A stretch of DNA of 64,000 bases from contig JBAJFG010000487.1 of assembly GCA_037903475.1 (NCBI GenBank), positions 2,418,001-2,482,000 on the forward strand, read 5' to 3'. This document shows, piece by piece, positions 37,880 to 49,905 of the stretch (position 1 is its first letter; each line of letters opens with the position of its first letter). This DNA is from Ancylostoma caninum. Lineage: Eukaryota > Nematoda > Chromadorea > Rhabditida > Ancylostomatidae. The notes under the pieces were generated by a model, which made no database searches, had not been told where the DNA came from, and saw only the letters and a program-made list of their open reading frames with translations. A program made the position numbers and the translations under genes.

Positions 37880-38180
37880 AAAAGAGTACGAGGTAAAATG
37901 TGCGGCAAAGAGAAAGAAGTTGCTGCTAGGCCACACCCATTTTCAGAAACACGTCTAGCAAGCCGCGCGGGACAAAAATTTGATATTTGACATTTATTTG
38001 ATATTTATTTCGTCAATGCAGAAAATGTAAAGAAAAAATAAACCGCGAAAGAGAGGAATTGCAGCGAGGCCACACCCATTTCTGGCTAGACCTCTAGCAA
38101 ACTGTACGAGGTAAAATGAGTAAGGGAAAAACAAGTAGTTACAGCGAAACCACGCCTATTTCTTGCAGCAGATCCAGGAA
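37880..38180. repeat. Three diverged copies of an 80-140 bp unit (GGCCACACCCATTT)
   Basis: The block GGCCACACCCATTT or a close variant recurs near 37929, 38069 and 38148. It is preceded each time by purine-rich text (AAAGAGAAAGAAGTTGC-like) and followed by a CTAGCAA-type stretch in the first two. TACGAGGTAAAATG also occurs twice (37889 and 38109). It is an old tandem duplication. Confidence 0.6.
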
Positions 38181-38253
38181 ACCACAGTTTTTAACCCTGC
38201 TGCAGTGAGACTCGCGAAGTTTCCTGGAATAATGTCACAAATTGTTTCAAACT

Positions 38254-38370
38254 GGGCCTGAATGCACCACTGAGATTACCCAGGGTAAAAGTTGTCGTGC
38301 CGTGTTACCTAGGGGGTAAATCTGTGTGGTCTTAAGATGTTTACCCTGGGTAATCTCAATGATGTATAAG
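38254..38370. mobile_element. Palindromic MITE, best-preserved copy
   Basis: The left end GGGCCTGAATGCACCACTGA continues as GATTACCCAGGGTAAA. The right end TTTACCCTGGGTAATCTCAA continues as TGATGTAT. They are near-perfect reverse complements over about 28 bases. The centre has GTTACCTAGGGGGTAAATCT. There is no coding capacity. Related copies lie near 540, 7340, 35160, 37015, 42981 and 43430. Confidence 0.75.
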
Positions 38371-40925
38371 TAAGCTCAATCATCCCCTAGGCGAGTTACG
38401 AGAAAAAAATCCCATGAATTTAGCCCGGTAGACTCGTCCTCAAGAATAAAAATAATGGAAAAGTTATAGGGTTGTACGTTAAAAAAATTTCAAGTCTCGT
38501 TTACCCGTCAATCTGTTAATCCCTTGGATTCGTTATGGAAAAAGTGGTCATTGAGAAATGTGTACACCTGTTCCTATCCGGAAAACTCGCCCCTTTTGGA
38601 TCTCCTAAGCCATTAGATGCTCTGGAATGTTCGAGCTTCTTGCTGAATATCAACGACTCAACGAAACTGCCCGTAAAATTTCACATACAAGCCTGAAATC
38701 CCTTTAAAAAAGCTGCCCTTTGGAGCGTTGTGCATTTTTGCGTCCGCCAGTGTAATCGGAGTACGACTTCCACGAAAATGTGCACAAAACATCCAGACAT
38801 GCTTCATTGTTCAACGCATTGCGCTTTGTCGGGCAACTCGTCCCGAAATGACAGCTCATCGTATTTCCTTGTCAATCACCTCACAATGAAAAGCGACAGA
38901 GAAGTTTCAAATTTCGCCACGCTGCGAAGGTGTGGAGAACTCGTTCAAAAAAAGGCCACGCCCCCTGGGAAGAGTAACTTTGACCGGGTGGAATTCGTAT
39001 AGAAGACGTTGACACCCATCCAAACAGCATTACTCTCGGGGCGCGGAAGAGTTTGTTTGGCGGCGCAGGACACTTTGGAACTTCGTTAGTACGCAACTCG
39101 TATATTGGCCATTGTTTGTCAATAAACAGCAACTTTTCTGCCAAATGGCCAGGATCAGGATATCTTCAGGATGTATCAGGCTGCAGAAGAAGCCAGTGCA
39201 ATTTCCCCAGGTCAAATTTTGAAAATTTGGAATAAAATAAGGAACTCAAAAACCACTGAAGCGCTGCCAAAGCTGTCCCCTAATATCGTAGGTCAGGCCG
39301 TCTAGGCACGGCTTTAGGCCATCCAGGCACGTCGCATCCTCGTCGCGACAACATCCTTGGCAACTTTTAACTTTAAACTGACTAGAATATGGTCATGGCC
39401 CATCTTTCTATGTAAATAGGCCTAGTTTCCCACCTAATACGAGCTACTGAAGCTTATACACTGCTCAGTGGCCGTGGGACAACGTTTTGGCATCAGAGCG
39501 CACTTTGTGTCGTGGCTTGACACCTGAAAGTGGCTGGATGTAGGGTAAGTACCAAGGAAACGGTGGCATGTTTAGCATAGTGTAGTTAAAACGTCTCTTC
39601 AATCTCTTCACTACCCTCTATCAAATCCTAAAATGCTACTCTGTATGTCTTGGAAGCAAAAAGAGGGCGTGGCTTCACTGCAAGTTAGTCATATTCTCAT
39701 CACTGTGATGTTCAAATTGCCTGACGAGATCAAGAAAGTAGTTTAAACAGCTAATTTCACTGCGGGAACCTTAAATTCCTCTTCTCAACCGCTAAACAGC
39801 TAACGGACAACTGTTCCATAAAAATGCGTGTGACGTTTAAGAATATTTTCAAGTGATAGTAAAATGCTGCACCTGTGTGCGACTGGAAGGCTAAATATTG
39901 AACTTTGATCTTCGAACGCAAAACAGTGAAGCGGATAAGACTATAGTTCATTTCAATGGGGACGGTAGTTGCAGAGACGTCAGAGAGAAAAAGATCACGT
40001 GAAAGTGTGCAACAATTGGGTAGGGAGACGTAGAAAAACATGCGATCTGAACGATTACTGAACTCTGTCGCGCGTGAGGCAGACTATAAAAGAGTGTGCG
40101 TCTGCGAATAAAAAAGGGAGAGGGAGAAGGAAGCAAAGGATGAATGATGGAATAAATAAATAAATAAATGCTTGAAGGAATGAATGAATGAATGAACGAG
40201 AAAAAGGGGAAAAATTGGCAGATTTAGCCCACCCACCCTGCCCGGCGAGGACAAAGAGAAAACAGTCTGATGGAAATAAATGGTTTTAAAGGGCACACAC
40301 AATTTTTCACCGAGTCGTTCCATAGAATCGCAGCGATTTATGCGCGATTGACAGGCGAATTCACACAAATTAAGATGCCACAGTGATTCAGCCGCCAATT
40401 AAAGAAATTAGATGGGTGAGAGCAGCAGCTGCAAATTCCTAAAACGCCGAAGAAATCATCCTGAACAAATTTGATTGCTCTGAACGCTGTCTTGCAACAA
40501 CAAGATGGCAAGAGGAAGTGATTTTGAGAGAGAAGTACAGGCTGTACTCAAAAAAAAGGTTGCCGACTGAATTTAGATATTGAACTCTGAGGAATATAGA
40601 GAAATAGAAACACTTCTAGGAAAATATGGCAAAATTGTTAGTCCTTTTAATTAGCGGCCAACTAGGATTTCCAGGAAAGCGGAAAAATCCAGAAACATCG
40701 ACAAGGTGACAGGTTATCACCAGAATTCCATGAGAAAGGGAGGTGATAGAGCTACAGAAGAATTACTCCAATCATCTCATCCCTTAGCTGCATTTTTAGA
40801 AGACGTTCAAAAATTACTACTTCTAAAAAATACTTAAAACTATATCAGCTCATAACATTTGTATTGGTGTGTGAAAATAGGAGATAAAAATTGATACTCC
40901 TTTGAAAGCATGCTATTACACAAAA
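38371..40925. other. Gene-free stretch
   Basis: No gene or clear element was recognised. Short runs of AAATAAATAAAT and GAATGAATGAATG lie at 40151-40197. Confidence 0.45.
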
Positions 40926-40939
40926 AATGGAGGACATGT

Positions 40940-41640
40940 TATAGCGACGCGATAATCGCAGCACTTTCGCGAGAACATACAGTTGCAGCGATTACAGGAC
41001 GCAGAAATATGTAGGGCATACGTGCACTATTGTATATTTGCAGCGACGTTTTTCTATCGCTGCGATTTCTACTGTGCAAGCTACTCAATATTTGTGAATA
41101 TTACGTAAGCGGAAATGATCTAACTCATACGTACACTTGACCACCCTTGCAGCGACGCGATCTCATCGCCGCGATTCGCAAGCATCTCAATCGTAACGAT
41201 CACGGAGTATATCTGTACTCTATTCAGTAACCGCTATTGCTACTGAACGGGTAATATAATCGTTGCCATTTCATCTGCAACAACGCGATCCTATCGCGGC
41301 GATTTTGGTGCAGGCATTGCATGTATGCCAGCATAGCTATGGAAAACTTCAAGCGTACACTGTACCCACGCGACTTCACTTTAACATAGATACTAGTCAA
41401 AATATTTATTTATCTATAAATAAATATTCTGACTAGTATCTATGGTAAAGTAAAAAAACAAAATTCAAAATAAAATTTAAAAAAATAAAAAAATAGTAGC
41501 GATACGATCGCTGCGATTTCGGCAGCCTGCTACTATAGAACAATCCCCCGTAGCAAGAGTGTACATGAAAATCTCATCGCAAACCAAATCATATCATATC
41601 GCGAAATCGCGTCGCGACGAGAAATCGCTGTCGCACCAGC
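40940..41640. repeat. Array of short GC hairpins (GCGACGCGAT...ATCGCNGCGATT)
   Basis: Six related palindromic blocks start near 40942, 41039, 41149, 41277, 41496 and 41598. Examples are GCAGCGACGCGATCTCATCG followed by CCGCGATT, and ACGCGATCCTATCGCGGCGA followed by TTTT. Spacing is about 97-128 bp except where an inverted repeat interrupts at 41.4 kb. Each block can fold on itself. The linkers are not obviously alike. Confidence 0.75.
41376..41452. repeat. Near-perfect inverted repeat inside the hairpin array
   Basis: ACTTTAACATAGATACTAGT and onward (from 41378) is the reverse complement, with about two mismatches over 35 bases, of the sequence ending CTAGTATCTATGGTAAAGT at about 41451. A tiny loop near 41413-41417 separates them. 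It is AT-rich, unlike the GC hairpins around it, and looks like a later foldback insertion. Confidence 0.8.
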
Positions 41641-42536
41641 GTATCCCACGAGCTAGGCGTTTTTAGAGAAACAAGTGGCAATAAGTGACAGGACATTTGC
41701 AGGACATCGAGGCAAGACACCTGCGATTCTGCCCCCTATGTACTCCTAGTCAGCATTTATAGATCGTTAGCGTCCTCTGGAAAAAAATCCCTAGATTGAC
41801 ATGAATGACATCGGTGCTGTGCAGGCGTCAAAAACCCTCAATCGCCTGTGGAAAACGTGCTGTAAAGCAGAATTTTTACCTAGTTTCTACAGCTAACCTG
41901 TCAATTCTATTTTTCTCCTCAGTCGGTGAAAAACTCCAGGAAAAAAGTTCTGCAGTAATTTAGCAGATAGTATCTTTCGTATAGATATTACGTTAAATGA
42001 GCAGGATAGGAGTTGACAGTCGAGAAGAACAAGGAACTTAGGTAAAATAAGAAGTCAACTGGATCAATGAGGGCCGAAATTCTCTCGAACGTGGTCCAGG
42101 CGATTTGCTGGAAGTGGTAAAACACGACGGGGAGAATGTAGAAATTGGAAAAATTGGCTGAATACTGAGAAAACAGCGTAGGCCTTCGAGGAATTCCATG
42201 GACAATCCTTACTCTGACGTTAATCCTCTCCCAGCCGTGGACCAGTAAGTTACCAGTAACTATTGAAGGGAAGAAATAGTTCTATTGTTTTTTTTTCTCA
42301 ATGACAGAGCGAGGCATAGGAGATTATATCAGGTTCTGTAGATCTCTCTTTATAACATCAAATATATAACAACATAGGGAAAAATTCGGCAAAGTTCCGC
42401 TAAAAACAAGGTTTTTCCAAACTTGGGTAATTAAACCTAATCACACTCCTGGACCTTGTCGCCAGGAGAGACACAAAGGAGTCCAAGGAGTCCAGAAAAA
42501 TTGACCACAGGCCTTGCGGACAGAGGTTATTTACAG

Positions 42537-42665
42537 AGCGAGTGTGCATTGAATTCGGGCAGCATTGGTATGCCGCGACCCTCGCCGCCTGCACCGCCAA
42601 ATCAACAACAACAACTACAAAGACATCAAGCCCCACGGCCGCAGCCAGTGGCTCACTCGGACAAC
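42537..42665 (+). CDS. Candidate orphan exon, Pro/Gln-rich
   Basis: After a good acceptor (GGTTATTTACAG), the frame starting AGC GAG reads SGSIGMPRPSPPAPPNQQQQ then LQRHQAPRPQPVAHSDN. This is a composition common in transcription-factor linkers. No strong donor follows and no neighbouring exon was found, and the other plus frame is also open with a Thr run. It is offered only as a possible exon. Confidence 0.2.
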
Positions 42666-42980
42666 TGTTCCTTGTTCCTTCTGTACAGCGGGGGTTCTTG
42701 TCGGGGAAAACACGGGAAACTACGCTGCATAGCAAACAATGAATTCTTCTGGATTGATGGCTGAGATCAAATTACATAGGTGAAAACTGGTCCAGAAAAT
42801 TTGCTCACCCTGGGAATTTCAGCTGAGCCGGTGGGTTTTTTAGGGTTGCACAAAATTCTGGGATTGGCCACTCCTGGGCGACTAATAACAAATGACAGTG
42901 TACGCTCTAGAATTCCTAAGATGCCGAGGGTTATAGGGTAAGGTATAGGGCAAATAGTGGTCATCCAGGAACACCGCGTG

Positions 42981-43095
42981 CATTATTGAGCTTACCCAGG
43001 GTAAATATGTTGACGCTCATGTCAACGATGGGTAAATTTGGGTGGTGTTAAGGCGTTCACCATGGGTAATCTCAATGACGCATTCAGGCTGAGAA
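42981..43095. mobile_element. Palindromic MITE copy
   Basis: It begins CATTATTGAGCTTACCCAGG, has TGTTGACGCTCATGTCAACG and ATGGGTAAATTTGGGTGGTG in the centre, and ends ACCATGGGTAATCTCAATGA followed by CGCATTCAGG. The terminal symmetry and the internal palindrome match the copy at 38254. Confidence 0.7.
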
Positions 43096-43429
43096 TTTCG
43101 GACCACTATGTTTCAAATAGTCAACCCTCTGACTTACCTGGGTCCGGAGGCTATTAAGATTACCCACAATTATCCTGTTAACCAACCCAAATTTATTGTT
43201 TACCTGACACACATCAACATGTTCAACCATAAGTGACGTTGTCTAGTCGCTACCCATGGGTTTAGGTATGAGACTACCAAACCTTTCAAGACATGTGGGC
43301 CCCGGTCTTCAATTCTTACAAATTTCGGCCTCACTGGGGAAGAGGGCGAGGTGGGCGGCGGGAGGCGGGGGGGGAGAATACATAGTTTTGTTCATAAATG
43401 CCCACATCCCGACGCCGCATGTGCAGCAA

Positions 43430-43540
43430 TGGGATTATCCAGGGCAACGTGTTAGTACCACACAAATTTACCCATAACGGTCGTCACCACGTTTACCCTG
43501 GGTAATATCGACTATGTATCCAGGCCCAGAATATTTTTCA
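43430..43540. mobile_element. Palindromic MITE copy
   Basis: It opens with GGGATTATCCAGGGCAACGT, has ACACAAATTTACCCATAACG, and ends GTTTACCCTGGGTAATATCG then ACTATGTATCCAGGCCC. The final GGCCTGGATACATAG (reverse sense) matches the GGGCCTGAATGCACCA end at 38254, which helps define the true terminus. A further decayed relative seems to occupy about 43135-43265. Confidence 0.7.
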
Positions 43541-45950
43541 GCAGTTCCAGAGTGGTACCTGGTAAGAGTTCTGACGATAATGACGTCGGAGTTGACATGT
43601 GAACTTACGGGTTCCCTTTTATACGTAACTATTATGCAAAAAGAGTAAATTAGATCATAATGTAGTAAAAAAAATGAAGAGTGGAGCTATAAAATGCATA
43701 AAAAATCGCGAGCAGGGCCTTGTTTTCAATCGTGTAGATGCTGTGTATTGTTTACACTAACTTGTCACACTTCTCGAAAACATCTATAAACTGTAGATTG
43801 TTTTGATCGCATAGATTTCCACCCTCAGTGCAGCATTAGAAGCACTGAATAATCCAGGATTTTTATTTATTGGATTAGTTATTATTCACTAATGACCACC
43901 ATTTTAGGTCAAGGTTAAAAATAGATTTTAAAGAATTATGTATTATCCTATACTCTACTTTATCTACACGTAAAATAGTCCATTACGAGCTGTGCCTATA
44001 TTTGTATCCATTTGTCGTGGATTCAGAAGGTGGGCGGGGGGACGAGGAGGGTCCTAAATGACCGGAATTTCAAGCACTTGGCCATCAAAAAATTATTCCC
44101 AAACTTAATTAGTCAAGAATTATATAAAATACAACAAAAATCATTCTGGTTAGGATAAGAGTGATTAAATGATTAGTTAATGAATTCTCCGAACTCTTTT
44201 TTCTTGTATAAGCATCCCGAAGCCTCTCTATGGTTCTTTTTCCTGCTTTGGTTTCCATGTGTAATAAAAGGTTCCATTGTGGCTTATCTGACTGTTGTTA
44301 TGACTTATGTGACTGATGTTCGAAAAAATAAATAAGTAAATAAGTAAACAAACAAACAACTATTGAGAAACCGTAGCACCTTGTAAATAGCTGCACCTAG
44401 CTGGAAGTAGAGATTGTACATAGTAGAGGTAAAAGTGATAAAAGTAAGAACAAACAAAACCCAGAAGTTAGAATTCCGGAATTTCAAACAACCACCCGTG
44501 TGTCGGGAATGTCCTGAACTATATCTATCCTGTGAAAATTTTGTTTACCCACAATAAATAGTAACTTCTTGTTGTTTTCCTACAAAGAACTATTGAGAAC
44601 AATTGGGAAAAGCCAATTTCAGAAGAAATCGATCCATTGATCGAGGTCAAGAGTGATCATACAGAAAGTGCATAACGGTTGGAAAGTAAATATCATATGG
44701 AAAAGTGATGAACAAGTGCCTATATGGGTAGACACTCCCAGAAAGGTGGTGATCGGACGAGTTTTCCGGGCTAAAACGGATGCAAACGCAACTCATCTCA
44801 GTCAGCATTGAAATATTATGGTAAATGTGGGCTATTGCGGTATATTTTTCCGGAGAAACTCGTCCATTTAGGATGAATGGAGAGCTTAGAATCTTCCATG
44901 AATACAATCATAGGCGACCAACATTCTGGAACATTCCCGAGGAGGAGACCACAGCTGGAAAACGTACACATTGATACTATGTGCCCGTGAAACTCGACTA
45001 CGAGTGCACGGATCTATTTCCTTATGGATTTTCGTTGAAAAAGTCTTTAAAAAACTCCAGGATTGTCGCGTCGCATATGTACATAGTCACATACGCACTT
45101 CTCGGACAACACGGAGACGCGGGCAAACACAGCCTAGAGCAGTGACGCTCCGGAATAACCCTAGCCCTTTGTCGTGGTATAGCCGGGACCAGGGTGCGGC
45201 AAATGACTGGCATGGGAGTCGTATTTTGACGTGGAATTGCCGGTCACGGGGCTCTTGACTCAGAAAAATACATAATGTTTACAATATTTCGGGGGTGAAG
45301 TGCGTGTACGGGGGGCCAGCTCACTTGACACGCTACGAAACAAAAACACGAGCCAGAGAATGCTGCCATTACAACCCGGCAAGTAGTCAACCGGCACCTT
45401 CGCCTAGGGCGGTCTTGGTCCACCTGGATACCTGAGATTTCATCTAGGGCTACAAGGGACATTAGAGAGGAAAAATGGCAATTCTTGACTTATAGCGACA
45501 ACACTGACAAAAGCCTGGCAGAACAGCGCATCCAGAGAAGACAAAAACAATCAAGGAATTCTGGTAGATAGCAGTGTCTCAAAGGCACTCACTGTCAACA
45601 TCGTTCCACGTACAATGTGGAAAACGTGAGGAAAAACAGGAAAACAAATTGAGAGTCGGTATCTTTCATGTGTGAGATGTATGTACATGCAATAACAAAC
45701 ATCGGAGCAGTTCCTGGAAGCATCAAGAAAGTCCTGGAAATTCCACGACACGTTTTCTGTTTGGTTTCTTTGTAGTTTTCCTAATAGATAGAACCACTGA
45801 ATAACTGTGGTAAGTCTTTTCAGTGACAATAGGATGGGAATGATATGGGAAATCCTGGAAGAATCCGAGGTAAAGAAACGAGGGAAGATCCTTGTGTGAG
45901 GTTTGGTGAGGATTTTTCTTTAATACTACAGAGTTACTAACGGAAAAGAG
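43541..45950. other. Gene-free stretch
   Basis: No gene was recognised. The 44960-45470 segment is GC-richer and open on both strands without any domain I know. An AAATAAGTAAATAAGTAAAC run is at 44327-44356. Confidence 0.45.
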
Positions 45951-45954
45951 TGAA

Positions 45955-46590
45955 GTTTAGTGCAGTAGAGCATAGTGTAATATAGCATAGCATAGTATAG
46001 TATAGTATAGCAAGTATAGTATAGTATAGTATAGTATAGTATAGTATAGTATAGTATAGTATAGTATAGTATAGTATAGTATAGTACAGTATAGTATGGC
46101 ATAGTACAGAATAGTATAGTATAGTATAGAATAGTATAGTATAGAATAGTATAGTATAGAATACATAGTATAGTATAGTGTAGTATAGTATAGTATAGTA
46201 TAGTATAGTATAGCACAGTATAGTACAGTATAATACACTATAGTACAGTATAGTACAGTATAGCACAGTATAGTACAGTATAGTATTAGTATTAGTATTA
46301 GTACTAGTATTAGTACTATATAGTATAGTGTAGCACAGTATAGTACAGTATAATACAGTATAGTACAGTATAGTACAGTATAGCACAGTATAGTACAGTA
46401 TAGTATTAGTATTAGTATTAGTACTAGTATTAGTACTAGTATTAGTATTAGTATTAGTATTGGTATTGGTATTGGTATTAGTATAGTATACTATAGCATA
46501 ATATAGTATAGTACAGCATAGTATAGTATATAGTATATAGTATATAGTATATAGTATAGTATGGCATAGTCTAGTATAGCATAGCACCAA
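45955..46590. repeat. TAGTA pentamer and TATTAG hexamer satellite
   Basis: There are long runs of AGTATAGTAT with CAGTA variants, then ATTAGT and ATTGGT hexamers (about 46284-46318 and 46402-46480). The minus-strand frames over it encode only Tyr-Thr-Ile-Leu and Asn-Thr repeats and are artefacts. Confidence 0.95.
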
Positions 46591-46945
46591 ATAATTAATA
46601 ATCATTATTCAAAAAAAATAATGAGAAAAATATACAATTAGAAATAAAGTGGGAGAAAGTTTAGTACAGTATAGTACAGTATAGCACAGTATAGTACAGT
46701 ATAGTATTAGTATTAGTATTAGTACTAGTATTAGTATTAGTATTAGTATTAGTATTAGTATTGGTATTGGTATTGGTATTAGTATAGTATACTATAGCAT
46801 AATATAGTATAGTACAGCATAGTATAGTATATAGTATATAGTATAATATGACACAGTTTAGTATAGCATAGCATCAAATGATTAATAATCATTATTTAAA
46901 AATAATGACAAAAATATACAATTGAAAATGAAGTGGGAGAGAGTA
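46591..46945. repeat. Tandem duplication of satellite plus flank
   Basis: The segment ending AATTAATAATCATTATTC then ACAATTAGAAATAAAGTGGG (46589-46655) is repeated with few differences at about 46875-46940 (GATTAATAATCATTATTT then ACAATTGAAAATGAAGTGGG). The satellite part 46665-46860 repeats 46370-46550. The unit is about 285 bp. Confidence 0.8.
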
Positions 46946-47119
46946 TTCAATTATTTTGATAAAGTAATCTCGGAAGTTCAGCGCCCCCTCGCCTTTCCAC
47001 CCCCCCCCTCCCCCTTCGTAGGCATAGTATACGTGCAGTACTATAGGTATAGTATAGGTATAAGAAAAAGTATAGCATATGTAGGTATAGCAAATGTAGC
47101 ATAATATGTAGTATAATAT

Positions 47120-47399
47120 CAGTGGCGGACGCAGAAAGTGGGCGGGAGGGGGGGCGTGGGAAGAAAAGTGGGGTCTCCGCCGTTTTGGGGACCCAGACGG
47201 AAAATAAAATTAATAATAATATTAATTATAATAATAAACAATAAATAAAAAATATATTAAAAATAATAATAAAAATAAACAAAAATAAACTAACACAAGA
47301 TTTTTATTTGTATTGTAAAGTAATTTCGAAAATTTGGCGACCCATTCTCGGGGGGGGGGGCGCGCCCCTCCCCGCCCCCCCCCCCTGCGTCCGCCACTG
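47120..47399. mobile_element. hAT-type MITE with exact 8-bp target duplication
   Basis: The 280-bp element begins CAGTGGCGGACGCAG and ends CTGCGTCCGCCACTG, perfect 15-bp inverted repeats. It is flanked on both sides by TATAATAT (47112-47119 and 47400-47407), an exact 8-bp duplication as made by hAT transposases. CAGTGGCGG-like ends are also typical of that superfamily. The interior is G-rich near the ends and AT-rich in the centre (47200-47300), with no coding capacity. Confidence 0.9.
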
Positions 47400-47465
47400 T
47401 ATAATATGTATTGTACTGACTCCTAATACATGCATTCTCGAATATAATATATTTATTGGCCGGTC

Positions 47466-47469
<4 letters not shown>

Positions 47470-47540
<71 letters not shown>
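47470..47540. repeat. (TA)n microsatellite
   Basis: About 70 bases of uninterrupted TA. The overlapping open frames encode only Ile-Tyr repeats. Confidence 0.97.
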
Positions 47541-47543
<3 letters not shown>

Positions 47544-49360
47544 GCTCTTTGGTCCTTGCATTGAACGAAATTTTTAGGATTCCACAAAAAATATCTTCGA
47601 AACTCCGCCCTTAACTCCTTCAACACGATGATTTGTACCTCTTCACTCGTCTGAAAAGTATTTAGCACAAAAATTATTTCTTTTTTGTCTTTGGCACACT
47701 CTAGTGCTCAGGAAAACTTGTTTCTAATTCTTTGACAAGAGAAAACCCCGAGAATATTGCTTTGAAGGGAAACTCTTCAGCGAAAGGTAAACAAATTTGT
47801 GTGGACATTTCATAAATTCCAGGAATTTTTCCCGGAACTCGTTCGAGAGCTCATGCTAAGGGTTTGACGAGTTGGAAAAGTTTTTGTTGAGAAGGTAAAG
47901 GTAGGGAAATACAGGAGCAAAAGGCTGTGTACGGCTTACCACAAGCCAGAAAGCATAAAAGGGTGGTCACGAGTAAAGGGGGGTCCATGAAAACTCGTCC
48001 AACATATGATATTGATTTTCTCAGATCAAAGTCAATCAAACATGAAAATTCGACCAAAAAAAACATAACACGGAAGGGCACTTGCAAAACTCTGTAAATC
48101 CTCGAACTGAGAGAAAAACTCCTATAGATGACCAGTCAGTGAAGAAAGCTGCCAGCTCAGCTTAGCCGGGGATTAACACTGATTCACCTTCACGGTCTGC
48201 TACGCCTTAGCCTGCCAATCCGATAACGTTTCGGCTAATATTTGCCTTATCTGCCGTGTCTGCCAGCTGCCTCCTCGACCTCATCATCGTCTCACAGTTG
48301 AGGACCATTGTGCCCAGGTGTACTCTACGGCACCTTTGCTGCGCGGGTCTTTGTGTTTCTGACGGAGCAGTGTCGGTGGGGTAAAGGAAACCCTGGAGAC
48401 CATTGCCAGAAAGGAAACGGATTAGAGGAGAGAAACAGGAGCAGGAAATGAAAAACAGAGGGAATAAGGGATCTGGAGAGTAAGAATGGTATCCAGGACC
48501 TTATCAAGGTGTTCTTTAACTAAGTAGCCACAGATAACTGACCCAGAAATGGACTGGTCCTTCCCAGAGCACACTAATCAGACGTCGGACAGCGTTTGAA
48601 GTGACTGTAAATGCTCTCCAACAGCAGCTCGACTCAAGATGCGCTGACGGTCAAACAAAAGCACAAACGACCACTTGCACACATAGGTGCGACACACGCT
48701 GATCACTTGCTTAGCTGGATTTTTCCGGATTTTCCGGGAATAGACTTCGAATTTAAATATGAATGGATAGAATTATGGCTATGTTCATAGCCATAAGCGG
48801 ATAAAAGCAAATAAAATTCAGAAAATCGAGCTATTATATATTTACTGCGAAGCACTCTGCCATACTATTATATATAGTAGTATACTACTATATAGTACTC
48901 ATTCGTCGATCGAAGAAAATCTCAGCATCAAACAATTCCCCGGCAATCATGCGCATAACTGTGAAAAACTTCCATTCGTAAAATTTTTGAACTGAAAAAT
49001 TCTGAAAATCAGGTTCTATATTATACTTCCTCGATAAAATAAAAACTTCTTAGTTTTCTGTGACGTTTACCTTTTTCAGTATTTTCTTCACCTTTTTCAA
49101 ATGTAATCGCATCCATGAGCTGCTAAAGTACCGCAGGGTGCATCAGTCTATGGCGATGTCCAGCAATCCATCCATCGAGCGATACCGAGGCCGCGATAAT
49201 AGCCTGCCAGGGATTTTACATTTACATTTATTTGCCGATCAATATTATACAATATGCAGCACCTCACAAGATCAATCCATTGTTTCTTCGTCATCAATCT
49301 CGCAATATTCTGCCAATTGCATGTCCCGAGTAACTTCTGGAATTCAGGGATTTAATACAA
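47541..49360. other. Gene-free stretch
   Basis: No gene was recognised. On the minus strand near 48218-48256 is a decayed relative of the hammerhead-like block (AGATAAGGC, then TTAGCCGAAACGTTATC). Short AT runs lie near 48860-48895. Confidence 0.45.
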
Positions 49361-49535
49361 TATATATAATAATATAATATAATATATAATATAATATAAT
49401 ATAATATAATATAATATAATGATATAATATATATAATATATAATAATACATATAATCCAATATAATATATAATAGAATATATATAATATATAATACAGAT
49501 ATAATATAATATATATATAATAGATATGCCAGGGA
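49361..49535. repeat. AT-rich TATAA/ATATAAT satellite
   Basis: Repeated ATAATATAAT units. The minus-strand frames over it are Ile-Tyr-rich artefacts. Confidence 0.9.
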
Positions 49536-49905
49536 TATAATAACTGGTATTCAACCAAAAATAAGACAGCATTTATGTGAACGCCCACCTACTTATGGAC
49601 TGTCAGGACAACGCGTAGAGTATCCATAACTCAGGCCTGTATTTACACATCTCGAAAATTGTCTCTAACCCCATAAATCCACCAGCCTCTGCTGCATCCG
49701 TATAAAAGTGTGAGCATTCAGCTCTACCAGTAGCCCCTCTGCTGTTCCCGGGCGAGCCGGCGTTCTCCGTTGGTCAGAACGAGTGGCCGAAAATGACTGG
49801 CGTGCTGGAGTGGATGAATGGACCGCTGATTGGCAACTCGCCGACGCATTCCCTAATTAATTTCTTTCGCACATCAAATTCTCATTGTTGCGGCACGAAT
49901 TTCGC

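Noticed and set aside
45926..46605. Overlapping minus-strand frames up to 222 codons
   Set aside because: Translations of the TAGTA and ATTAGT satellite (Tyr-Thr-Ile-Leu and Asn-Thr repeats).
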